The notes under the pieces are model-generated. The model ran no database searches and had not been told where the DNA came from. It was given only the letters and a program-made list of their open reading frames with translations. Made by a program: the position numbers and the translations under genes. From contig NZ_JACCCC010000001.1 of the NCBI RefSeq assembly GCF_013408795.1, forward strand, positions 3,844,001-3,908,000: DNA of 64,000 nucleotides, in the 5' to 3' direction. Positions 26,004 to 34,553 of this stretch are shown piece after piece (position 1 is the first letter of the stretch; every line of letters begins with the position of its first letter). This DNA comes from Spinactinospora alkalitolerans. GTDB lineage: Bacteria; Actinomycetota; Actinomycetes; Streptosporangiales; Streptosporangiaceae.

Positions 26004-26092
26004 TCCGCGGCCTCCCCCGCCGGCGCGGACGGGTGCGGCGCGGGGCCCACCCGCGCCGCACGCGTCCGCGCAGCGGTGCGATGATCGCTTCC

Positions 26093-26986
26093 ATGGCCGA
26101 TCCCAAGCCCGAATCGCAGGCCGAATCGCAGCCCGGCCCCGAGGCCGCCCTCCAGGCCCCCTCGTCCGAGACGCCGTCCGCGCGACCCGCGCCGCAGCGG
26201 CGGGACCCGGGCTCCGCCTCCGCCGCGCCGCTGACGCCCGGCCTCATCAAGGCGGAGATCCTGTGCGTGCTCGCGCTGTCGCTGGGCGCCGCCGCCGTCT
26301 CCGCGGCGATCTCGTTCCTCGGAGCGGTCACCGCGCCGGGAGGGCTGGCCCAGCAGAGCGCGAGCCTGGTGGACCCGCAGGCCGCCGCGGAGTGGCCCTG
26401 GCTGGACCTGTCCCGCCAGGTGTACTCGCTGGTCTTCGCCTTCGCGCCCGTGGCGCTGGTGCTGTATCTGCTGCGCCGCAGCCACCAGTCGGCCCGCACC
26501 ATCGGGTTCGACCTGCGCCGCCCCGGCCACGACCTCCTCACGGGCCCCGGCCTGGCCGCCCTCATCGGGTGCGGCGGGCTCGCGGTCTACGTGGTCTCCT
26601 GGCAGCTGGGCATGACCGTGACGGTGCGGCCCAGCACCCTGGAGGAGCACTGGTGGCAGTTGCCCGTCCTGATCCTGCAGGCCGTCAAGAACGGCGTGCT
26701 GGAGGAGGTCATCGTGGTGGGCTACCTGATGCTGCGCCTGGACCAGCTCGGCTGGTCGCCGGTGCGGGCCGCCGTGGCGAGCTCGGTGCTGCGCGCCTTC
26801 TACCACCTGTACCAGGGGGTGGGGATGTTCTTCGGCAACCTCGTGATGGGTCTGGTGTTCTGCTGGTTCTACCGCCGATACGGCCGGGTGATGCCGCTGG
26901 TGATCGCGCACTCCGTCATCGACATCGTGGCGTTCGCCGGGGCGGTCTACCTGATCGGTGAGGTGAGCTGGCTGCCGGGCGGATGA
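26093..26986 (+). CDS. CPBP-family intramembrane protein
   Basis: The 297-residue protein has a hydrophilic Pro/Ala/Glu-rich start of about 50 residues, then about seven membrane helices. The CPBP (Abi/CAAX protease-like) motifs are EE (204-205) in LEEVIVVGYL, FYHLYQG with His238, and IAHSVID with His273. The canonical EExxxR has Val209 in place of Arg, a form I believe is common in an actinobacterial subgroup. Members include intramembrane proteases and bacteriocin-immunity proteins; the substrate is unknown. ATG 26093 was preferred to ATG 26081; neither has a clear ribosome-binding site. Confidence 0.75.
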   Translation: MADPKPESQAESQPGPEAALQAPSSETPSARPAPQRRDPGSASAAPLTPGLIKAEILCVLALSLGAAAVSAAISFLGAVTAPGGLAQQSASLVDPQAAAEWPWLDLSRQVYSLVFAFAPVALVLYLLRRSHQSARTIGFDLRRPGHDLLTGPGLAALIGCGGLAVYVVSWQLGMTVTVRPSTLEEHWWQLPVLILQAVKNGVLEEVIVVGYLMLRLDQLGWSPVRAAVASSVLRAFYHLYQGVGMFFGNLVMGLVFCWFYRRYGRVMPLVIAHSVIDIVAFAGAVYLIGEVSWLPGG

Positions 26987-27002
26987 GCGGGCGGGACCGG
27001 AC

Positions 27003-28283
27003 TCACCCGGCCCCCGTGGAGCCGGCCGCCGGGGCGGCCTCCCGCATGGCCGGCGCGTCCTCCAGGTGGCGCGGGCGGCCCAGGAGCATGCCGACGCCCA
27101 GGTTGAGCAGCGCCGTGGCGAGGAGCATGGCCAGCGGTGCGCGCCAGTCGCCGGTGAGCTCGTGCAGCAGGCCGAACAGGAAAGGGCCGGTTCCGGCCAT
27201 CAGGTAGCCGAGACTCTGGCTGACCGCCGACATCGCCGCGGTCGCCGACGCGGTGCGGGTGCGCACCGCGAAGAAGGTGAGGGCCAGCGGGAAGGTCCCC
27301 ATCCCGATGCCGATCAGGGTCGCCCACAGCCACACGCCCTGCAGCGGAGCGACCCACAGGCCGCCGAATCCGGCGACGTAGCAGACGAAGAAGAACACGA
27401 TGAAGCCGCGGTGGTCGCGCACCCTGGCCATGAGCCCCGGCAGCACGAGCGAGGTCGGGATGGACAGTGCGGTCAGGTAGGACAGCGCGACGCCCGCGGT
27501 CGTGGCGTCCATCCCGCTGTCGCGCAGCAGCTGCGCGAACCAGCCGAACATGATGTAGGCGATCGTGGACTGGGTGCCGAAGAAGACGACGCTCTGCCAG
27601 CCCATGGCGGTGCGCAGCACCCGGCCGATGCCCAGGGACTGCCCCGCGGCGGCACGGGGCGGCTCGTGCCGCAGCACCGCGATCCACGGGACGGCGGCGA
27701 TCAGCCCGAAGACCGCGTAGCAGCCGAGGGCGACGTGCCAGTTCCCGCCCGTGGCCTGGGTGATGGGAACGGTGCCGGCCGCCGCCATGGTGGTCCCCAG
27801 CGCCAGTCCGGTGGTGTAGAGGGTGGTCATCGCGCCGACGCGGTGCGGGAAGTGCTGCTTGACCAGGGTCGGCAGCAGCACGTTGCCCATGGCTCCTCCG
27901 GACAGCGCCAGCGCGCTCAGGGCGAGGAAGAGCCACTGGTCCTGGACCAGGACGCGGCTGCCCAGGCCGGCGGTGAGCGCGAGCAGCGCGGCCAGCAGGA
28001 CGTGGTGCTCGCCGAACCGGCGGATGAGGGCCGGGGTGAGGGCTCCGAACGCGGCGAAGCAGAGCACGGGCAGCGTGGTCAGCAGCCCCGCCATCGCGCC
28101 GGACATGCCGAGGTCCCCGGTGATCTCGTCGAGCACCGGACCGACGCTGGTGATCGCGGTGCGCAGGTTGACGGCCGCGAGCCCGACACCGGCCACCAGC
28201 AGCCACGTCACACGGCGGGGACGCCCGCCCCGAGAGGGTCCACGCACGTCCCCGGACCTCCCAGTCCTCTCCCCACCCGCCAT
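27003..28283 (-). CDS. CynX/NimT-type MFS exporter
   Basis: The 426-residue protein has 12 membrane helices and the MFS pattern of the CynX/NimT (cyanate or nitroimidazole transport) group: VNLRTAITSVGPVLDEI near the start and LTPALIRRFGEHHVLL as the A-motif. Substrates of this group are mostly unproven. It is divergent from a FadR-type GntR regulator at 28684, an arrangement common in Streptomyces in which the regulator controls the transporter. ATG 28283 was chosen; an upstream in-frame start would lie inside a tandem repeat array. It ends beside the convergent CPBP gene, 16 bases apart. Confidence 0.85.
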   Translation of the reverse strand: MAGGERTGRSGDVRGPSRGGRPRRVTWLLVAGVGLAAVNLRTAITSVGPVLDEITGDLGMSGAMAGLLTTLPVLCFAAFGALTPALIRRFGEHHVLLAALLALTAGLGSRVLVQDQWLFLALSALALSGGAMGNVLLPTLVKQHFPHRVGAMTTLYTTGLALGTTMAAAGTVPITQATGGNWHVALGCYAVFGLIAAVPWIAVLRHEPPRAAAGQSLGIGRVLRTAMGWQSVVFFGTQSTIAYIMFGWFAQLLRDSGMDATTAGVALSYLTALSIPTSLVLPGLMARVRDHRGFIVFFFVCYVAGFGGLWVAPLQGVWLWATLIGIGMGTFPLALTFFAVRTRTASATAAMSAVSQSLGYLMAGTGPFLFGLLHELTGDWRAPLAMLLATALLNLGVGMLLGRPRHLEDAPAMREAAPAAGSTGAG

Positions 28284-28308
28284 GGGCACGGCCGTCACTT
28301 CCACCACA

Positions 28309-28445
28309 CATCCGTTGAAAAAATCGCTGTACAGGCATCCGTTGAAAACTCGCTGTACAGGCATCCGTTGAGAAACCCGCTGTACGGGCCATCACCGAAG
28401 AACCCGCTGCACGCGCATCCATGAGGAGTCTGCTGCGCAGACATT
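28309..28445 (-). repeat. Five degenerate 26-27 bp tandem repeats in the exporter control region
   Basis: Units begin at about 28309, 28336, 28362, 28389 and 28416 and share CATCCGTTGA, a variable middle, then CGCTGTACAG. The first three are close copies, the last two degenerate. They occupy the region just upstream of the exporter start, between it and the FadR gene. Confidence 0.8.
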
Positions 28446-28683
28446 CATAGGATGACCCGATGTAGATTCCGAGGATAACGCAGAACCGGGGGTCGGCGCG
28501 GGCCGCGGCGCCGGGGCGCTCCCGCGGCGGACCGCCGTATCGGCGCCGGAGAACCATGTCTTGGCCATGAGAGGACCATGCCTTGGGCAAGACTGGTCTA
28601 AGCTCCCGCTTTAACCGACTTCACAAACCGACTCCGTACCCTATGGCTCACCGGAACGGCCAGCATCCGCAGGAGGTAAGCCC

Positions 28684-29361
28684 GTGCCCCTCGCTTCGAC
28701 GCGTCGAACGGGACTCGTCGACCAGGTCATCAGCCAGTTGAGAACCCAGATCGATTCTGGCGAGTGGTCGGTCGGCGACCGCATCCCCACCGAGTCCGAG
28801 CTCTCCGAGCAACTGGAGGTCGGGCGCAACACCGTCCGCGAGGCGGTCCGCGCGCTCGCCCACGCCGGACTGCTGGAGATCCGCCAGGGGGCCGGCACGT
28901 TCGTGCGCGCCTCCAGCGAGCTCGGCGGAGCACTGCGCCGCAGGCTGGAGCGGTCCCGGCTGCGCGAGAACCTCGAGGTCCGGCGCGCACTGGAGATGGA
29001 GGCCGCGCGCCTGGCCGCCCTGCGCCACACCGACACCGACATGGCCGACATCGACACCGCGATGGGGCTGCGCGACGCCGCCTGGCGCGAGCGTGACATG
29101 GCGGCCTTCGTCGAGTCCGACTTCACCTTCCACCGCGCGGTCGTCAACGCCACGCACAATTCGCTGCTCATCGAGCTCTACGACGACATCGCGCAGGTGG
29201 TCTACGACAGCATCGCGCACACCGCCCACGAGGAGCCCGCCCAGGACGAGGGCATCGACCACCGCGGACTGGCCGAGGCCATCCGGGCCGGCGACCCCGA
29301 GCGCGCGATGCGCGAGGCCGCCTGCTACCTCGACGAACTGCTGACGCTGACCCAGGACTGA
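28684..29361 (+). CDS. FadR-subfamily GntR regulator (FCD domain)
   Basis: The 225-residue protein has a GntR winged helix (about 10-75: RIPTESELSEQLEVGRNTVREAVRAL) and a C-terminal FCD domain (about 95-215) with the metal-binding Asp/His pattern (ESDFTFHRAVV, HRGLAEAIRAGD). Such regulators respond to carboxylates or sugar acids. GTG 28684 has GGAGGT 6 bases upstream. It is divergent from the CynX-type exporter and is likely its regulator, probably acting on the 28450-28680 region or on the repeats at 28309-28445. Confidence 0.87.
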   Translation: MPLASTRRTGLVDQVISQLRTQIDSGEWSVGDRIPTESELSEQLEVGRNTVREAVRALAHAGLLEIRQGAGTFVRASSELGGALRRRLERSRLRENLEVRRALEMEAARLAALRHTDTDMADIDTAMGLRDAAWRERDMAAFVESDFTFHRAVVNATHNSLLIELYDDIAQVVYDSIAHTAHEEPAQDEGIDHRGLAEAIRAGDPERAMREAACYLDELLTLTQD

Positions 29362-29539
29362 ACCGGGGCCGACGCGGCACCGCCCTCAGCGACCCGAGGA
29401 GACGGCGGCGGCGGCGCGGCCGCTCCCGCTATCCGGTCCGCTCCTGCGCAAGCCGCAGAGGCCGACTCAGCGGCTCTCCGGCACTCGACCGTCGAGGTTT
29501 CGCGGTCCCGGTTCAGGGATGGCTCCTGTCCCAGGGTGA

Positions 29540-29655
29540 GGCCCGCCCCAAGAGAAGTGGAAGAGACCTCGACCCCAGGAGGTCTTAAAGGCCCGCCCCA
29601 AGAGAGATGGAAGAAGCCTTGACCCCAGGGGGTCGTGAAGGCCCGCCCCAGGAGG
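29540..29655. repeat. 50 bp tandem repeats
   Basis: Two full units (29540-29589, 29590-29639) and the first part of a third begin with GGCCCGCCCCA and continue AGAGA..TGGAAGA, ..CCT.GACCCCAGG. The two full units agree closely, which is striking because the region is non-coding. Confidence 0.8.
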
Positions 29656-30130
29656 GAGGGCGTGCGGGTGGGCGATTCTCTCGCGTGGCCGAAGGTCCCT
29701 AGACGGAAATCGCCTCACGCGCGCGAGGCGCACGCCGACGCCGTGAACGCGGGACGGCACCGCGGTTTCGGCCCGGCGCCCACGGCGGCGGTGTGCGGTT
29801 GTGTCCTCGGGCCGGGGTTCAAACCCTGTGGCCGGTGTCTCACGCCCTCGGTGGCCGAGGCGAGCGGGCACGGCGGCCCGCGCCCTCACCGCGCACCGAA
29901 ACCACGGTCGCGCCCTGGCGCCCACGGTGGCGGCGTGGGCGGCGCGGCGCCGGGGCGATCCCTGTAGGGGCCTTCGGCCACGCGAGAGGATCGCCCGGTC
30001 ACCGCGGATCCCTCCTTGGGCTGAGCTTCAAGCCCTCGGTGGTCGAGGTTGAACCTCAAGGTCAGGATCGGCTGGGGTTTTCCGGTGCGCGAGAGGATCG
30101 CCCGGTCACCGCGGACTCCTCCTCCGACCG
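29656..30130. repeat. Dispersed repeat family 1, copy A (composite)
   Basis: This span contains blocks that recur at 55325-55580: a GCGGGTGGGCGATTCTCTC block, a GGCGGCGTGGG...GCGATCCCT block and CGAGAGGATCGCCCGGTCACC. The last motif occurs twice here (about 29981-30008 and 30088-30115). No gene is seen between 29362 and 30207. Confidence 0.7.
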
Positions 30131-30207
30131 AGGTCAAAGCCCCCCGACGGCCGAAGGACCTCGGGCACGGCGCCCGCCGCGGCCGGGACCTCGTCTTCGG
30201 CGGACCG

Positions 30208-30885
30208 CTACGGGAGCGCGTCCTCGGCGGGCAGCAGCAGGCTGGTCCCGGTGCGCCACATGACGTCGAGCAGTTCCTCGCGCGGCGGTTCGGCGGGGCC
30301 GCTCAGCGCCTGGGCCATGAGTTCCCGGAAGGCCCCGAGGATCGCGGCCGCGGCGAAGCGCGGCCGGATCGCGGTGTCCAGCTCTCCCCCGCGCTGCCCC
30401 CTCGCGATGCCGCGGGCGGCGATGTCGACCTGGCGCGCCAGGCGTTCGGCGTCGGCCTGGGCCGCGGCCGGCTCGCGCAGTCGGCGCCCGATGATGACCC
30501 TGCCCAGCGCGTCGTCGCACAGGAAGTCGATCTCGCGGCGGAGCCGGAGGTGCTCGGTGACCAGCCAGCCGACCCCGGCGTCGATGCGGGTGGTGAACAC
30601 GGTCTCGTCGTAGCTGTCGTAGAACTCGTTGACGACGGCGCTGACCAGGCCGTCCTTGCTGCCGAAGTAGCGGTAGAGCAGTCCGACCGAGACCTCCGTG
30701 CGGTCGGCCACGTTGGCCACCTCCAGGACGCCGTCACCGGCCAGGATCTCCGCGCGCGCGGCCGCCATCAGCCGTCTGCGGGTCGCGGCGCCGCGCGCCG
30801 ACAGCCCGTGCCGCCGCTGCGCGCCCCGATCGCGCTCCCGTTCCGGCGGCTCCGGCGGTGCGGGACGGTCCGCGGTCTGGCCCAT
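30208..30885 (-). CDS. TetR/AcrR-family regulator
   Basis: The 225-residue protein has a TetR helix-turn-helix (about 34-80: ARAEILAGDGVLEVANVADRTEVSVGLLYRYFGSKDGL) after an arginine-rich start, and a helical effector domain. ATG 30885 has a perfect AGGAGG 5 bases upstream. It is divergent, 350 bp away, from an ABC-2 exporter operon whose ATPase is broken, so it was perhaps the regulator of that exporter. The ligand is unknown. Confidence 0.82.
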   Translation of the reverse strand: MGQTADRPAPPEPPERERDRGAQRRHGLSARGAATRRRLMAAARAEILAGDGVLEVANVADRTEVSVGLLYRYFGSKDGLVSAVVNEFYDSYDETVFTTRIDAGVGWLVTEHLRLRREIDFLCDDALGRVIIGRRLREPAAAQADAERLARQVDIAARGIARGQRGGELDTAIRPRFAAAAILGAFRELMAQALSGPAEPPREELLDVMWRTGTSLLLPAEDALP

Positions 30886-31235
30886 GCGTCCTCCTGAGCA
30901 CAACGGTGCGGCGTCGGTGATCTTCCCTGCGCACAAAGTCTGCCGCCCCACCGGGGGCCGCGTCCGCCGGTGGCCGGAATTCCCGCGCACGCGGCCTGCT
31001 CCGGCCACTCCCCGGCCGCCCGTCCGGCCATTCACTCGGCCGGTCGCCCTGGTCGCCGGGCCCTCCTCAGCGGTCCCGGATCGGCGGGAGCGGGGCGCGG
31101 GAGCCGGGGAGACCGTGATCGACGTCACCGGCCGCCGCGTCCCGTGCTAGGGTCTTTGCTTCGCGGCGCCCTGGACCTGCCCGCCCGCAGGGACGTGCCC
31201 TCCTTCCCGTCTCATTCGATCCAGGAGTCAGGCAC
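30886..31235. other. Divergent control region of TetR and ABC exporter genes
   Basis: No gene is seen. TAGGGT at about 31148 could be a -10 element for the rightward exporter operon. No clear palindromic operator was found. Confidence 0.35.
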
Positions 31236-32036
31236 GTGCGGGTCCATCTCGCGGTGTTCGCCTGCGGGCTGCGCCGTTACTCCACCTATCGCGCCGCGAC
31301 CGCGGCCGGCGTGTTCGTCAATGTCGTGTTCGGCCTGATCAACGCGATGGTGCTGCTGGCGGTCTTCGCCGCCCAGCCCCGGATCAACGGCTACGGCGCC
31401 GCCGACGCCGTCACCCAGGTCTTTCTGGCCCAGGCGCTCATCGGGCCGGTCGCGGTGTTCGGGCCGCCGCTGGACCTGGGCGAGCGCGTCCGCAGCGGCG
31501 AGGTCGCCGTCGACCTGCTGCGCCCGGTGCACCTGATGCTGTGGTGGCTCGCCCACGACCTCGGGCGGGCAGCGTTCAACCTGGTCTTTCGCGGCGTCCC
31601 CACCTTCATCGCCGGGCTGGCCGTCTTCAGCCTGGTACTGCCGCGCGACCCGGTGCGCTGGGCCGCGGCGGCGGCCGCGTTCGCGCTGGCGGTGCTCATC
31701 GGCTTCGCGCTGCGCTACCTGTACGCGCTGCTGGGGTTCTGGCTGATGGACACCCGCGGCGTGAACGCGGTGGCCTGGCTGCTGGGCCCCGCCTGCTCCG
31801 GCATGCTCCTGCCGCTGGTGCTCTTCCCCGACGGGCTGGCCTCGGTGCTGCGGCTGCTGCCGTGGGCGGCCCTGGTTCAGGTGCCCGTTGAGATCTTCCT
31901 CGGCAAGGACACCCTGCCCGGCGGCGGCGCTCTGGGCGGCCTGGCCCACCAGGCCGCGTGGACGGCGGCCCTGCTCGGCCTGGGTGCGCTGCTGACCGCG
32001 CGCGCCACGCGGCGGGTGGTGGTCCAGGGTGGCTGA
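31236..32036 (+). CDS. ABC-2 exporter permease (first)
   Basis: The 266-residue integral membrane protein has about six helices and belongs to the ABC-2 type permeases found as pairs with a Dna/drug-type ATPase in actinobacteria. The motif DLGERVRSGEVAVDLLRPVHL, shared with the second permease, marks the coupling loop. GTG 31236 has AGGAG about 8 bases upstream. It overlaps the next permease gene by 8 bases. The exported substrate is unknown, and the operon's ATPase is truncated. Confidence 0.82.
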   Translation: MRVHLAVFACGLRRYSTYRAATAAGVFVNVVFGLINAMVLLAVFAAQPRINGYGAADAVTQVFLAQALIGPVAVFGPPLDLGERVRSGEVAVDLLRPVHLMLWWLAHDLGRAAFNLVFRGVPTFIAGLAVFSLVLPRDPVRWAAAAAAFALAVLIGFALRYLYALLGFWLMDTRGVNAVAWLLGPACSGMLLPLVLFPDGLASVLRLLPWAALVQVPVEIFLGKDTLPGGGALGGLAHQAAWTAALLGLGALLTARATRRVVVQGG

Positions 32037-32928
32037 GGCAACGGGGCGCGGAGCGGCGGGCATCGCGCCGACCGGTGAGGAGCGAACCGGCGGCGCGGGC
32101 GCCGGGGGCCGCGGGCGGGAGCGCCGGCCGGCCTCCCTCTCGGCCTACCCCCGGCTGGCCTGGGCCTGGTGTCGCGCCGTGGCGCAGTACCCGCTGTCGC
32201 TGGCGCTGCTGACCCTGGCCCAGGCCGCGGCCTCCGGGCTGGAACTGGCCGCGCTGTTCTTCGTGTTCGGCCACGCAGGGCGCCTCGCCGGGTTCGGGCT
32301 GCACGAGGCGCTGCTGATCTACGGGCTGTCGGGCGTGGCGTTCTGCCTGGCCGACCTGCTCATGGGGTCGGTGGAGCGGCTGGGCGAGCACGTGCGCAGC
32401 GGCGCCTTCGACACGATGCTGGTGCGCCCGGTCTCGCCGCTGGTCCAGCTCGCCACCGACGGGTTCTCGCCGCGGCGCCTGGGCAAGGTCGCGCCGAGCG
32501 CGGCCACGCTGGCCTGGGCGCTGGTGGAGCTGGACATCGAGTGGACGCCGGAGCGCGCGCTGCTGCTGCCGGTGCTGATCTGCTCCGGGGTCGCCGTCTG
32601 CGCCGCGCTGTGGATCATCGGCGCGTGCGTGCAGTTCTTCGTCGCCGAGGCCCGCGAGGTCGCCAACTCGGTGACCTACGGCGGGCAGGCGCTGACCGAG
32701 TACCCCCTGGCCGTCTACGGCCGCGACGTGGTGCGCGCGGTGACCTTCCTGGTCCCGCTGGCCTTCGTCAGTTGGCAGCCCGCGCTGTACCTGCTCGACT
32801 GGCCCGACCCGCTCGGCATGGCCGAGTGGCTGCGCTTCGCCTCCCCCGGCGTCGCCGTCGTGCTGTGCCTGCTGGCCGCCCTCGTCTGGCGCACCGGGCT
32901 GCGCCACTACCGATCCACCGGGAGCTGA
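32029..32928 (+). CDS. ABC-2 exporter permease (second)
   Basis: The 299-residue protein begins with a hydrophilic Gly/Arg-rich stretch of about 40 residues and then has six hydrophobic segments. The loop RLGEHVRSGAFDTMLVRPVSPL is paralogous to the same loop in the first permease, supporting a heterodimer. GTG 32029 overlaps the preceding gene by 8 bases, and the ATPase remnant starts two bases after its stop. Function depends on a nucleotide-binding partner that is damaged here or supplied elsewhere. Confidence 0.82.
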   Translation: MAEATGRGAAGIAPTGEERTGGAGAGGRGRERRPASLSAYPRLAWAWCRAVAQYPLSLALLTLAQAAASGLELAALFFVFGHAGRLAGFGLHEALLIYGLSGVAFCLADLLMGSVERLGEHVRSGAFDTMLVRPVSPLVQLATDGFSPRRLGKVAPSAATLAWALVELDIEWTPERALLLPVLICSGVAVCAALWIIGACVQFFVAEAREVANSVTYGGQALTEYPLAVYGRDVVRAVTFLVPLAFVSWQPALYLLDWPDPLGMAEWLRFASPGVAVVLCLLAALVWRTGLRHYRSTGS

Positions 32929-32930
32929 CC

Positions 32931-33488
32931 ATGGCCGCCATCATCGAGGCGCGCGGCCTGGGCCGCGACTTCACCGCCGCGCACGGCCCGGAGCTGCTGG
33001 TGCTGGACGAGCCGACGATCGGGCTGGACGTGGTCAGCAAGGCCGCGATCCGGGAGTTCCTGCTGCGGCTCAACGCCGAGCGCGCCACGACGATCCTGCT
33101 CACCACGCACGACCTCGGCGACGTGGAGCGGCTGTGCCGACGGGTGATGGTCATCGACCGCGGGCGGCTCGCCTTCGACGGCGACCTCGCGGCGCTGCGC
33201 GACACCGCGCCCTCGCCGCGCACGCTCATCGTGGACCTCGACACCGACCGCGGCGCCGGCCCGGCCGCTCCGATCGAGGTGCCCGGCGCCCGCGTGACCC
33301 GGATCGAGGGGCCGCGCCAGTGGCTGGAGTTGAGCGCCAACCCCGCGGCCGTGATCGCCGAGGTGGCGCAGGTCCGCGAGATCGCCGACCTCACCCTGCG
33401 CGAGCCCGACATCGAGGACGTGGTGGCCCGGCTGTACCGCGGGGAGGAGGGCCTGGAGGAGGCCGGCGCCGCCGGGACCGCGCCGTAG
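32931..33488 (+). pseudogene. ABC exporter ATPase with deleted Walker A and signature region
   Basis: The 185-residue product begins like an ABC ATPase (IIEARGLGRDFT, residues 4-15) but at residues 16-20 jumps directly to the Walker B region PELLVLDEPTIGLDVVSKAAI (20-40) and the H-loop TTHDLGD (His60). The Walker A loop, Q-loop and LSxGQ signature, normally about 130-150 residues, are missing, while the frame and the C-terminal domain remain intact. Such a protein cannot bind and hydrolyse ATP in the usual way. It is the third gene of the exporter operon. An in-frame deletion or an assembly collapse explains it. Confidence 0.85.
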
Positions 33489-33495
33489 ACCCCGC

Positions 33496-34170
33496 CTACC
33501 CCGCCCGCTCCGCGGAGCTCTCGGCCGGGACGGCTCGGCCGTGCCAGCCGGTGACCCGGGAGGGGTCGAGGTTGAGCACGTCCAGGGTGCTGCGGCCCGA
33601 GCACAGGGCGTCCAGCACCTCCTGGTCGCGGGAGACCGAGTCCACCGCGTCGGCGACGATCGCGGCGACCCGGCCGCGGGGCAGGCAGACCACGCCGTCG
33701 TCGTCGGCGACCACCCAGTCGCCGCGGCGCACCGGGGTGGGCAGGGAGTCGGTGCCCATGAGCACCTCCTGGCCGACCGCTCCCCCGGCGTCGTGGCTGG
33801 GTTCGCGCACCGAGACCCCGGCGCTGACGAGGGGGAGCCCGCAGCGGGCGATCGCGCCCACGTCGCGCACGCAGCCGTCGATGACGATGCCGGCCACGTC
33901 GCGCATCCGCGCTGCGACGGCGAGGATCTCGTCGACGTAGCCGTACTCCGGCTCGCCGGCGACGTCGACCACCAGCGCGCTGCCGGGGGCCGCCTGCGCC
34001 ACTGCCACGTGCAGCGCGAGGTTGTCGCCCGGAGCGCACCGCACGGGCAGCGCCGTGGCGGCGAAGGCCGCGCCCGGCCAGACCGGGAACAGGTGCGCAC
34101 CGAGCGGGCGCGCTCCGCATCGCGTGAGCGCCGCCGTGCCCATCGCCGTCAAGGTATCCGCAAGCGCCAC
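33496..34170 (-). CDS. RraA-like protein / HMG aldolase family
   Basis: The 224-residue protein has the RraA fold, with VIDGCVRDVGAI near the middle, in which Arg and Asp are the substrate and metal ligands of 4-hydroxy-4-methyl-2-oxoglutarate aldolases, and the D-x-DGVVCLPRGR ending. Family members are either class II aldolases/oxaloacetate decarboxylases or inhibitors of RNase E; the motif favours the enzyme, but the choice is not certain. GTG 34170 has GGGAGG 5 bases upstream and is better than TTG 34188. It converges on the ABC ATPase remnant, with 7 bases between the stops. Confidence 0.8.
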   Translation of the reverse strand: MALADTLTAMGTAALTRCGARPLGAHLFPVWPGAAFAATALPVRCAPGDNLALHVAVAQAAPGSALVVDVAGEPEYGYVDEILAVAARMRDVAGIVIDGCVRDVGAIARCGLPLVSAGVSVREPSHDAGGAVGQEVLMGTDSLPTPVRRGDWVVADDDGVVCLPRGRVAAIVADAVDSVSRDQEVLDALCSGRSTLDVLNLDPSRVTGWHGRAVPAESSAERAG

Positions 34171-34553
34171 GTCAGCCTCCCATTGCAACCGCGCCTGAGC
34201 GGACCGCGGCGCTCGCGCGGCGCGGGACGGAAAGACCGCCGGGGGACAGGGGTCCGCGGCGGCACCGCGCCGTTCGCGAGCCGAGGAGGACAGGTCCCCC
34301 TCGCGGCCCGACTCCCCTCATACTCATGGGTAACTTAAGGGTGACGCAAGACATGCCGAAGGGAAAACCGAAAAAAATGCTACCGGCGGTTACAGGGAGC
34401 GGCCCACCACCGAAGCGTGACTCCGCAGGACCGGCCGGCCACGCAGCGGAGCCACACCCCGGTGGTCCCGCCCCAGCGGGCACGCCCCGCCCCTCCGTTC
34501 CCCGCGGCCCGGCCCGGCGCCGCGGGCGGTCCGGGCGCGGCGCCGGGCCGTCC
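34171..34553. other. Intergenic region
   Basis: No gene is visible. It holds the folP2 terminator at 34510-34550 and, around 34320-34385, a comparatively AT-rich patch that may contain the promoter of the RraA-like gene. Confidence 0.4.
34510..34550 (-). terminator. folP2 terminator
   Basis: Perfect 15 bp arms (34510-34524, 34536-34550) begin four bases after the folP2 stop. Confidence 0.65.

Noticed and set aside
28309-28445. CRISPR-like array
   Set aside because: The 26-27 bp units are contiguous, with no unique spacers and no Cas genes; they are tandem repeats.
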